Assembly: GCF_008831285.2 (NCBI RefSeq)
Contig: NC_045146.1
Span: 12,207,149-12,271,148 of the forward strand
Source: Nymphaea colorata
Lineage: Eukaryota > Streptophyta > Magnoliopsida > Nymphaeales > Nymphaeaceae
DNA: 64,000 bases
Direction: 5' to 3'
The position numbers were made by a program, and so were the translations under genes. Each line of letters begins with the position of its first letter. Position 1 is the first letter of the stretch. Positions 34,360 to 45,099 of the stretch are shown here, piece by piece. Under the pieces are notes generated by a model, which was not told where the DNA came from, did no database searches, and worked only from the letters and a program-made list of their open reading frames with translations.

Positions 34360-37150
34360 TCAAGGGAAGCAAGAGGAAGAAGATGGCTCGCCCATGGCCA
34401 TCGTTTCCATATGTGACAGAAGCAACATGTTAGCCTCCTCCTGTAGGGCAATATCATCAGTACCATCACAAGCAGAGAGGTCGTAGAAAGTATCCATGTC
34501 GACATTGACGTCGTCGGGGCCAACGGGATCGTCACCGTCAACATCTAAATTGTCGTCGACTTCTTCATCAACATCATCACCATCACCATCACCATCACCA
34601 TCACAATCCAAATCAAAGGCCGCCGTCACACCCAAAACAATGGTGCCAATCAATACCTTGCCAATGATGCCTTTTGTGACGGTTTTCGTGGCGTGTTTGA
34701 TGACCTTCTTTGCCTGCGGTTTGTTGAGGAAATCATTTGCGGGAAATGTTGGGTCGACTATCTAACGGCACACTACTCCTCTATGTTCAATGCAGGATTT
34801 CACACACAAAAAAAAAAAGAAAAGAAAACAAAACAAAAAAAAGAAGAAGAAGACAGTAGAGCTCCATATGATGGCAAAGTATAACGCAGAAAATCATTCC
34901 CCCATTTTGTCCTGCTGGAGGGAAGCTTGTTTTAGACCTCCAAACACACAATACAGACTTTACTTACTTTTGGTAGCATCTCCCATCCCACTCGCTCATT
35001 TCAATTACTTTGGCTTCTTCTAGTAATTCATCACTACTTCACTACGGAATTGGCGAAAGTATTCTAAAAAGGTGCTTGATAACAAAACTATTGTCTTTGA
35101 GATGCATGTTTCTAAACTACTATATATAAGTTTGTTTTAAGAAACATAATTCTATAATGACTATATGGTTTAAGTGATCGAAATTTGGAGCAGGTTCAAA
35201 GAGGGTTTCATTGATGGTGAGCGATGAGGGTTTCCTCCCCAGTCGGGAGGCTGCCTCCACGGACATGGATATTTGTGTAGATGAAGATGGGGATTCCAGG
35301 ATGAGGGTTGCAATGGCCAATAAAATGACGGGGCTGGTGAGTGGTTTGGAGGATCCAAGTCGCCATCAAAAGGAGACCACGAACGCCCAACCTTCAAGAG
35401 TTGGGCTTCGGTGGTAGACAGCGGGGAGAGTTCCGACCCTACATTCAGTTCCAAAATGCTCCTTTAACGCCCTTTCATACATTCCAATTAAATCTGGGTA
35501 ACGGGCTTGGTATTATTTTTTTATTAAATTTCTTTAATAATAATATATATTATTAATAAAAATGTATTTTATATTTAAATTTTTTATTTTATATTAAAAA
35601 ATATTTTTTATTTTAATCGGACTGAGCTCAGATTTCAAGCGCCTGGCCGACCTGGGCCCTACTCTAATCGGACCGGGCAGGCTGGGCTGGCCGGATGCTC
35701 AGCCCAGGTCTAATTCTAATATGTATACGATTAACTAATGGATTGAATATATGTATATATATATTGACGGTGTCAAGGTAGGATCTTGTTGAAAAGAAAA
35801 GCCTGCTAAGAGAGAGAGAGAGTTACCTTTGCTCTTCTGTAACCTTTTTTTCTTTCTGAGGAGACCCGTTGCTTAGTTATGCAATCTGCAATGAAACCAA
35901 GTAGTAAATGGATGGATTAAATTCAAAATTGAATTTGTCGAAAGTGAACAAGGAATTATAGAATTTGTATCGACGGACGGACCAAAAGAATTTGTATCGA
36001 CACATAAAAATTAGTTAAAGCACTGCTGTTGGTGGGCTTAATTCAAGAATTTGTATCGACAAAGTTCGATCGGCACCCGCAGCGTTAAGCATATGAAACA
36101 TGTCAACCATACAGTCTACAGTTAATTTACGGAAATATTTGATGATCACAAGACCGCAAGCTTTTTTTCGTAAAACCAGCTGATGACCTTTCTCTTTTGA
36201 AAAAGGCACTGTCTTTAACTTTGTTCCTTTCTATAATACAGAAGGCCTCGTTACTTTTAACCACATGCCTATCAAATTATCCCATTTTGTGGGCCAGTTA
36301 CCAAACCGCTCTTTAGAAATCTTATGTTTTACTTTATTCGATTTCAACAACGACGATAATTCCTGTGATCGTTCCTACAAAATAAGAAGAGTCAGGGGGA
36401 TGGGTTAGTTAGTTCCAAGCGCCATTGACGACAACCTAATAAAGGACGTAGGGTGTTAAATTACATGATATCTTGAAATTTTTCTTAAGAAATCTTTGAA
36501 GAATATAGGCGTATCAAAATTTTGTATTCAAGAATACATAAGGTGCATTGCGGGTGGCCTACCTTGTATATAGTCAGAAATAAATACTCTAAAAAGATCA
36601 AAAAAGAAAAAGGAGGCATATAATAGCTTCCAAATCCATACTTACATGGGTGTAGATCAAAGACGCAGGTTTTGGCGCTGCAGCTGTAGCAGGCTCGGTG
36701 TATCTGAAGGCCGCAAGCGTCGCAGTGGGTGCTTCTCTTGAAACCTGGGCGGTACGATAGCCGCAGCAGGTGCTGGTGCCCGGGGATGCGGGCCGTCTGA
36801 TGCAACTGCAAGCACAAGGGATGGGCGATGAACTTGCAACTCTGGCAGCGGTACCTGAATCCGATGACGGTCTTCCCGCATATGTCGCAGGAGGCGTCAG
36901 TGCTGGCAGCCGGTGCATCAGAAAGGCAGAGCGGGTGCTTTGGGTGCGGATCCTGCCCCTCAAGCGACGGCGACAGGATGGCGCAGGGGCGGTGGATGAA
37001 GTAGCCGCAGCGGCAGCAACCGTAGAAGGGTTTCCCCGATCCGAAGGGGATGCAGCACGCACGGCAACTCGACGCCATCCCGTTGGTCTCCGACATTCCC
37101 ATCAGTCGCAGAGGGCAGTCGTGGAACCGATGCTGAAGCGGGGAAGCCAT
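34360..37150 (-). CDS. DC1-domain protein with acidic Asp/Gly C-terminal module, intact, 305 aa
   Basis: Exons are 37150-36646 (donor GTAAGT), 35885-35827 (acceptor attgcag, donor GTAACT) and 34713-34360 (acceptor ccgcag), phases 1 and 0, joined frame open. Finger 1: C29/C32, C45/C48, H53/C56. Finger 2: C88/C91, C102/C105, H110/C113. Finger 3: C143/C146, C154/C157, H167, with C170 coming from exon 2. The linker CITKQRVSSERKKGYRRAK is basic. Exon 3 begins AKKVIKHATKTVTKGIIGKV, then an aliphatic LIGTIVLGV, an Asp/Gly run coded by CATCAC-type repeats (34567-34606), VDMDTFYDLSACDG, and a helix EEANMLLLSHMETM. An upstream in-frame Met exists at 37216, but MASPLQHRFHDCPL aligns with the other family starts. 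Zinc binding is expected; the role is unknown. Confidence 0.87.
34567..34606. repeat. (CATCAC)n coding repeat
   Basis: Hexamer run in exon 3 of the 37-kb DC1 gene, coding Asp-Gly repeats on the minus strand. Confidence 0.85.
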
Positions 37151-37559
37151 GGCTCGCGATTGTCTCCTAGCAACGTCTCGCTCTGCCTTTTTAACTTCGA
37201 AGCTCTTCGAAAGCATGAAGCTGGACTACAAGTCAACGTTGGATTTCGGAAAACCACAAGGACGAACTTTTTTTTTTTTTTTTTTTTTTTTGTTTCTCGG
37301 AAACATTAAATGGAGCAGTGAAAAAACCAGGCTAATGTGAAGTGAAAAATGAAGTGTAACTGGCTTTCATCACTAGCAAAAATTTGTTTAGAAGCGCGTG
37401 TTATGCATTATTCTAGAACATATATTTGCTATCTTTTAATAAAATAAATGAAATTCACTGTGAATAGATGCACATTTATGATGCATTAACGACTCCATTC
37501 AATAATCTGTCGGCCAAGCAAATCTATTTTTTTTATATATGTGTGTGTGTGTGTTCAGG

Positions 37560-38960
37560 ACTCGCTGCTCACCCGATAGTGAGAATGAAAAGGAAAGAAC
37601 ATGTGGGGACTGCTGCTCTGGCTATCGGGAGAGCCATTGTTCTTCATAACTTGTGGCTCTTATTCCACGACTTGGCCATCCGATTGTCACTGGCATTGTA
37701 AGTGGGGGCGTCCAACCGATTGGACTTGTTATCCTAAAGTAATTTCTACCTCTTGTTTCCCAAAGTTTTCTTTTTCATTTATTTAATTCAGAATTAATTG
37801 TTGAAAACATAAAAGACGCAAAATAAACTGATTGTTTTCGTCAAGGCACGTGGTTTTTTTTTTTTTGTTTTTCTCACCAATATGGAAGCCGAATCAATAG
37901 CACAAATCCCTTATAATTCCTAAGGGAATTTTACAACCGTTTCCTAGCAATAATCTTAATAAATGGAGTTGTCACATTGATAACTCTTAAAATCCTTTCC
38001 TTCATTTGGCTTGTTTGCTGATATATGTTCTCTCAAAATGCTCATCCCATGATTGATGCCATCACCATCCTACACTTATACGGAAGTTTTAGAGTTATAT
38101 ATGGAGTCTCAACATCTATAAGACAGCCAAATAAAATGGTGTCGGCCGATATTTTCCATTGTTCCTCTACCTATGGGAAGATCCAGTGTTCATCGTAACC
38201 TGTGGCCCTTAGTCCACGACTTGGTCATCCGATTGTGATTGGCATTGTAAGTGGGGACGGTTCAGTTAAGGCTCCCAACTGGACTCAATCTCCAGTTGTT
38301 GCACGAAAGGACAAAGATTGAAAAAAGAAAAGAAAAGAAAAGAAAAAGATGGGCCTTCTTAAAGGAGAAAACGGAAACCTACCTCAAGAATTCACCCTGA
38401 CCGACTCAAACGTCCGAAGCGTGTGGTCCAACCGGACGACGACACAGTTGAGAGGAAAGAGACGAGGACAGGGAGAGAGTACTTCCAGTTCCTCCTCCTC
38501 AGCAAGAGCAGAAATCTTACGCGTCCAAGTTCAACGAATGTACTACTACTTATCCTAAAGTTATTTCTACCTCTTGTTTCCTAAAGTTTCTTTTGGTTTT
38601 CTTTTATTTATTTCAAAACTAATTGTTGAAAAGAATAAAAGAAGCAAAACAAAATGACAATCTTCAGCAGGGCCCGTTGTTCTTTTTCTCACCAATATGA
38701 AGCCTCCATCGGCCTTCAAATCAATATTTGTAAGGGAATTTTACAACCGTTTCGAAGGAATAATCCTAAATAAAAGGAGTTGTTACATTGCTAAGTATTT
38801 GTCACATTGGTAACTCTTCTCTCCTGCCATAAAGATTTCCTTTTCGGTTTATAAGGGGAATATCATCTCCTCAAATATTTCCTTCATTTGGCTTAACTGC
38901 TGATATTTCTTTCAAAATTCATATCCCATAATTGATGCCATCTCCATCCTCGTTATCAAA
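37560..38960. repeat. Direct tandem duplication of about 0.6-0.8 kb, two copies
   Basis: Copy a (37560-38090) and copy b (38150-38960) share, in order: ggcc..gagccattgttcttc-like text, ccacgacttgg.catccgattg, ggcattgtaagtgggg, ttatcctaaagt.atttctac, tcaccaatatg and tgatgccatc.ccatcct. A third partial copy is at 43840-44120. No protein is recognised; 37300-37560 and 38960-39620 have no supported gene. Confidence 0.7.
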
Positions 38961-39029
38961 GTCATAATCTTATGTCATCCTCTAGATCCTACAACTACAT
39001 TCACGACTTACCACATCTGGAATGGACAT

Positions 39030-39210
39030 GAGTTTATATATATACCATCTATAAGTGACTGTGAACAAGTGACTCTTCAGCCAATTTATGTAGCTCTGAT
39101 GGCAACTGATCAATTGAACAGTTTTTATTGAAGAATTTTTTTATTAGTTTTAGTTTTTTACCTCAATTGCAGGCATCGGAGAGATTCTTAAGATTACTAT
39201 CATGCACAAG
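39030..39210. repeat. Dispersed repeat shared with 44930-45090
   Basis: Both contain gctct.atggcaac, then ggagagattcttaagattac and tatcatgca. No coding function is visible. Confidence 0.6.
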
Positions 39211-39829
39211 CATTTTATCGCAATGAATCCATAAGCCTTCAACCGCCAGTACTTGCCATGACAAAAACAAAGAATTTGCTCTAAATAAGGCTGCGTCAGC
39301 TTAGCTATGTCCAGGTCTAATGACTGAGGACATCAGAGCTCAATGAGCATATGATGAATCCGATATCAGTTCTCCGGGGATCATGTGCTTGCTTAAACGG
39401 TGGTTCCCACTGGTGCCGAGTTTCTTTCCATTATTGGATCAGAGATCATTGGCTAACAAATACCCCTTAAAAGTGTTCAGATGGGGATTACTGCATGGAT
39501 TATCCACAAGCAAGTATTGCTTTGATAAAAAAGAAGGAAAACAAACAGTAGCGTTACTTTCCTTTTTCGGAGACATCAAATGAACCAGTTCATGCTTATG
39601 GATCCAAAAACAACAGAAGAAATTTAATGGACGAATTACGTGTAATTGGCTTTGATTATCATCAATAAATGATATAGGAACACAAATTTATGCATTGTTT
39701 ATTCAAACTATAATATTTCTAGTTAATTGTTGATTTCACAAGTAACCAACTTTTGAAAAATCGATTTTCGAAACAGAAAAAGGTGCTCCTGAGGTGACAA
39801 CAAATAGAACACTTAATTTATTTTTGTCG

Positions 39830-40195
39830 TTCAAATTCTGATACACGATAATTCCTGCAGACATATGGGCAATGAGACGGAACAAAGGAAGAAAAATTAT
39901 GCACAAACAAATATATATGATGTAAGATGTAATTATTAGAGGAGTTTGACTTATTATAAGAAATTATTCAAGACTCACCCTAGCTTCCTTAACGAGACTG
40001 ACACTATTGGAGTCGTCAAAGGCACTTAGGACGACGAAGACCTTCACCGGCGGCCACCCGTAAAAAGCAAGGAGACAGCCCCCGCGTGCAATGGATCGTC
40101 AGCGCCAGGCAGGTCGCCGGAGCCATTCATCTCGACGGTGATCAAGTAGTCGTCGTCGCCGTTGCTGTCGTCATCACCGTTGTATGGCAAAAAAA
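39830..40195 (-). pseudogene. Orphan DC1-gene exon 3 with its 3' flank
   Basis: On the minus strand, 40195-40060 reads NGDDDSNGDDDYLITVEMNG, then SGDLPGADDPLHAGAVSLLF. This matches exon 3 of the 49-kb gene (FDDLPGLDGVDDPLQAEAVS). The hydrophobic exon 3 start and exons 1-2 are missing; a poly-A/T run lies at its truncated edge (40190-40205). The 3' flank at 39840-39910 resembles 48900-48970 and 54325-54400, the 3' flanks of other family members. Confidence 0.75.
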
Positions 40196-40976
40196 AAAAA
40201 AAAAACCATATAATTACTGACTTAGTTATTAGTACTAGAATTAGAGGTTGGCCGTTGTATTCGTCAATTTAACCAGCCCCTAAAAGATAACTTGGTGTGC
40301 CCAAAAGAAAAATACAAAGCTTCTGCAAATGATTAGCATCGGGGCCTGCTTATCGTCGTCTTAGGCAGAAGGAAACCCTTCTTCATGTAAGGAAAAATTT
40401 AGCTACATTATTCTCTTGAACAGTTTTGACCATATAACGCCTGGCCAGACATTGGATTAATCCTCATGAGCCTTCATTTCACCATGCTTTCAATTGCGTA
40501 TGCTATTTTGTTCATATCACGAAAAGTGCTTCAGAAAATAACCAAAATGGACAAAGTAAAAAGCCACACCACCTTTAGAATTTTATACATAACAATTTTC
40601 TTCGAAAGCATGATCATAAAATTTTATATGGAATAACAACCAACTTGATCGCCAATCGGTGTGAAATTCACTCATGTGACGACTTTACCCATTTTTATAC
40701 CCAAGAGAACACCGGTAGAAAGTAAGGACAATGAGACGAAATTGTTGAAAAAAAACAATTTTTTTATGGACCTAGTTTGTGGCTTTCATGCAATTTGCCT
40801 CCAGGAGGCACCCCTTGAGATTGCGAAAAAAAACGTATACGTTATAATTTTCAAACAATTTAATTGGCCCCCATACAAATTTTTAAAAAATATAGTTAAA
40901 ACCGGTAAATTGTTAATATGAATACTGATATACGTATGGGTACAAATACGATGAAGTGGGAGTGGGTATGGTAATA

Positions 40977-41024
40977 TTAAAAATAAAAAATGTGCGCATA
41001 GGGATGCAGGAACACACACACACA

Positions 41025-41085
<61 letters not shown>

Positions 41086-43206
41086 GACTTGTTCTCACCT
41101 CCGACCATCCGTGTCATATGTTCCATAAGGAGGGAGGCAAACTCCGAGCGCAAATGTTTGTGAACACCAACACAGAAGCCAGGCGGCAGGTCGCAGAAGT
41201 TAATTTTCTGGCCGCCGTTTTTAACAAGAAGGCGGACGGGGGCACGGACGATGTTGGAGATGTTTTCGTGGTCCACAGTTCCGAATAACAAGGCGTACAT
41301 AGCGTCACTTAAACCGAAGTGACCAAAGAGTAGGTGCATGGAAGCGGTCTTTGCTAGGAGTTTCGTAACTTCCCACATCTGCATTTTGACAAAAAAAAAA
41401 AAAAAAATCATCCCTTATTAGAGATGTCAATGTATTCAATTTGAATATGACAGAACTGTTACTAAAAAACCTGATGGAAAAATTTTAATAGCTGATTAAA
41501 AATTCGGTTCTGATTGGATTTAGTTTTAAATAAATACCATACAACATCCAACAATCTTACATTGTATTCAGTTCAAAATTTGGATTCGGACATGAATGTA
41601 AAAATCATATTGGAATTATGAAGTGAGATTTCAGATTTAACTGCAGATATAGCTTTTCTTCATTCGTATTAGAATCCGAATTTTAATTCGAGTATATTAC
41701 TATCTCAAAGGTAGACACGAATAAGATTATATCCGATTTAAATATGATCTATTAGCACCCATACATCTGGTTGACACATTCTGTGACAATTTATTATCGT
41801 TTCATGAATTCGCTGAAAATAAAGTATTACAGGAATCTACCCCGAGACCTCAATGTCCAAGCAAAATAGAATAATGACATGCTTATGGCATACATTCTCT
41901 TGTCTAACTTTAGCCATTTCATATCATTAAATTGTAGGAAAATATTCGAAAACGTACACAAAGAATTATGTATACTATTCAAGACAAACAAAATTAACCT
42001 TTTCAATTTGTTAAGAATGCACCTTACTTGTTCTTTACTTAACCAAGCATATTTAGAAGAGCATCTTTCATTAATTTAGATTTAAATCAACAAAAATTAC
42101 CATTTTACCTATTAAAATATAACATTCAAAATTTGCCTATTTTTATACAATAATTAGGTTTTTATTGAAGAACTTTCTAGAGAGACATAATTACTTTTCT
42201 TATTCGTCCTCTCCTTCTGCCTGGTATGGTTCTCTCTGGGCTGGTTCTCTCTGGGTTGGTGCTTGGAGCTGCCTTAGTTAAGCACCCTGGAATGAAACCA
42301 AATATTACAAAATCGATGGTGAATAACAATGAGATGGATATACAAAAGTGGAAATTGAGTTAAACAGCAGGCATAAAAAGCCTAGGCTTCCTTCCTCCCT
42401 TTCTTTTGCCTTCAGGTTACTTCTGGGCCTAGGACCGCTAAATTGAAGGAAATTAAAATTTCATTTTCCGGGGCCACGAATCTTTGTTGACGTAAAAGGC
42501 TGTTGTGAGCCGAAGTCCAGCAGGGGCCAGGGTCCCCTCCAACTCCAAGCTGTGATTTAACGAAATCTCAGAAAGAAAGCAGGACTCGTTTTCCCATAGA
42601 AGCCATGTTACTAATAAATCACCTTTGTTTTTGCAATTTCTTGGAATGGACTCATATCTTACTGAGAATAAATGTGGATCGTCCATTTTCATAATGTTGC
42701 TATTGTTTTCTTAGTGATAGATTGGGTTCTGTTTCCCAGGAAAAAGAGAAAAGGACGTCATTACATACTCCAAAAACTTACCAGGGTGTACATCAAAATT
42801 GCAGGGGCCGCACCTGTAGTGGCAAGTGCGTATACAAAACCCGCAAGCGTTACAGAAGTCATCTTGACTACGAGGGAAGGGAGGAAGCGGAGGTTGAGGG
42901 GGTGCTCGTGGGTGCAGCTGCTCACCGTCTGAGGCATGTAAGCGCATAAAACGTGGGCGTTGAAGTTGCACTTCTGGGTAGATGAGGCTCCTGTAGATGT
43001 CGGGCTCCTGAAGGAGGTGGAGCTGGTGGCGATAGTGCGCAGGGTGCCCCCTCAAGTGACGGCGATATCAAGTTGCAGGCGAGAAGGTTGCTCCTCGATG
43101 TGAAGAGGAGGCCGCATCTACAGCAACTCCATGCCTTCCCGCCCGTCTCCCTCATGTTCATCGGTTGCAGTTGGTCCTGGCAGTGGCACGCTTGCTGATT
43201 CCCCAT
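40977..43206 (-). pseudogene. DC1-domain gene, broken in exon 1
   Basis: Exons are 43206-42782 (donor GTAAGT), 42286-42195 (donor GTAATT) and 41378 down to about 41100. Exon 1 is about 80 nt shorter than in its relatives: finger 1 (CCRCGLLFTS) loses its second half, and two or more frameshifts break finger 2. Finger 3 reads CNACGFCIRTCHYRCGPCNF and DVHPG. Exon 2 is open and unusually long, with an internal duplication (PERTSPERT), and ends RRRGRIRK. Exon 3 starts MWEVTKLLAKTASMHLLFGH and runs to LLMEHMTRMVGGENKS, where relatives stop (GMIGG, RMGGGF). Here no stop occurs and the frame enters the TA repeat (YIYIY...) to 40977. Exon 1 damage makes a working DC1 protein unlikely. Confidence 0.83.
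41012..41083. repeat. (CA)n(TA)n microsatellite
   Basis: CA run then TA run, directly after the expected end of DC1 exon 3. The exon frame continues through it. Confidence 0.95.
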
Positions 43207-43294
43207 AGCTACACTCAGTAAGATCCAGGGTTTGAGAAAGACAGAGAGCTGTCGAACCCTAAGCCTCGACCTCTTAGTGGGGGGCAACCTAGCG

Positions 43295-43300
43295 TTTATA
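43295..43300 (-). promoter_or_regulatory. TATA-like box of the 43-kb DC1 pseudogene
   Basis: Minus-strand TATAAA in ccctataaacgctagg, about 90 bp before the MGNQQ start. Confidence 0.45.
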
Positions 43301-43777
43301 GGGTTATTTTAAGGTTAGTCGAGTCGACAGGTTCAACCCAGAAAAGGAGTCAAAGATAGTGGGCTGCTGAGTTTCTAACGAGCTTCCTAGAAACTTCTAA
43401 AGGGGAGCTCGTTTTTTTCTTGCTCCTCACATTCGTTTGCCTTGCTTACAGTCATAACTTACCTATAAATCATGACGAATCATCTTACCCTTTGCCTACT
43501 TATTCCTCAAATTAACGTCACATTAGTAAAATTTCACTAGAATTTCTTCTCATTTAGTTAGATTGTTTGATTTAACATTTCATTTTAATACTTAGAACAT
43601 CTCATTTACTGTTAGAATTCATCCTAAATGAGGGCTACATTGGGAGGAAGATTGTAGAAGTCCTGTGAGCCACCTACCTAATTTAGGTGCCGTCCCCATG
43701 GGCCTTGCACTCCAATAATTGCCTTTCTCCCTCATCACCATTTAGTGCTACCGTAGTGGCAATCACGCTAGCTCACC

Positions 43778-43845
43778 CAAAAAATGAAAGGAAAAGAACT
43801 TGGGGGGACACCCAAAAAATGAAAGGAAAAGAACTTGTGGGGACT
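43778..43845. repeat. Tandem duplication of about 33 bp
   Basis: cacccaaaaaatgaaaggaaaagaacttg occurs twice in a row. 43300-43778 has no gene that I can support. Confidence 0.85.
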
Positions 43846-44279
43846 GCAGTTTACTGAGCGACTGGTCCTCTAGTTATGGGGAGGGCCATTGTTCTTCGTA
43901 ACTTGTGGCTCTTAATCCACGACTTGGTCATCCGATTGTGATGGCCAATGTAACTGGGAGCGGTTCGGTTAAGGCGTCCAACTGGACTCAATGTCCAGTT
44001 CTTGCTGGAACGGATTAAAAAAAAAAAATAGATGCACTTAAGGAGAAAAGGCAAACCTACCTCAATAAATCACGTTGACGTGCTCCAACATCCGAAGCGT
44101 GTAGTCGAACGTGAGTTGAATCAGAACTATGAAGGAATGTGATCCTCGGAAAAGGAAAACAAAAAAGTTGACATTAACTTGAAGTAGTTTGCCATTCTAC
44201 AATTTTGTGTAAGTTAAATTGCACCGGATTCTTGCAAATAGTTAATCTAAAAAAAAAATCTCGTGTAGCTACCAAACAA

Positions 44280-44660
44280 TCACCACCAAAGTTGATTTAG
44301 ATCGAAAGCGGATAAGCTACGCAGAGTGGCTGCTGCAAAATTTAATAGCCTTTCTACAATGTTGAAGTAATGCACACTGGTGCATTCGATATCCACGATT
44401 GAGGATGGACATACTTGAAAACATTTCCATAGCGCTATTGGCGGAAAATTTGTTAGTAGACATGAATTGCAGGTAAAATCTGGATCGACATGAGCACCCG
44501 AGGCGCTGCACAATCTGCACCGGCGTTGATAGCCACCAGCAACTCCGATGGCGACTTTTCTTGTTTTAGGGATGCCAGGCATAATTTCCAGCTACCGATC
44601 AAGTCTCGCCAAGACTTTATTATTAGAACAAATGCCAGTGGGGGAGCCACTTATTGTCTG
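44280..44660 (-). other. Possible retroelement RNase H-like remnant
   Basis: Overlapping minus-strand frames read PSELLVAINAGADCAAPRVL and later LLNFAAATLRSLSAFDLNQL. This faintly recalls the RNase H (RVT_3) tail of plant LINEs, but no catalytic Asp/Glu pattern can be confirmed. Confidence 0.2.
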
Positions 44661-45099
44661 GCGTGGACCTTAAGATTTCTTTATTTGTGCATTGACATTT
44701 TTTAATGTTTACCCAATGAGTGTCACTAGTTAACTAAAGTTACTAATGATTTTTCGTCTAATTAGGATTAGGAGAACAACAAGATGAAAAATGTATAAAC
44801 TGACAAAAATACTTGCCATCTTTTTTCTTTTGTTTTTCTTTTAACTATTCATCATGTTATATTAAATAGATAGTTGGGTGATTATCAAAAGGTCAAAAAG
44901 TAGAGTCACACCATTTAATTTTTCTGTATATATATATATATATATATATGGGTGCCCTCTCTTGAATGAGCGCCCTTCAACCAAATTTTCTAGCTCTAAT
45001 GGCAACGGAATTAAACATTTCTTTTTCTATTACATTTCAGTTTTTAATTCAATTATAGGCAGTGGAGAGATTCTTAAGATTACTATCATGCAGAAAAAG

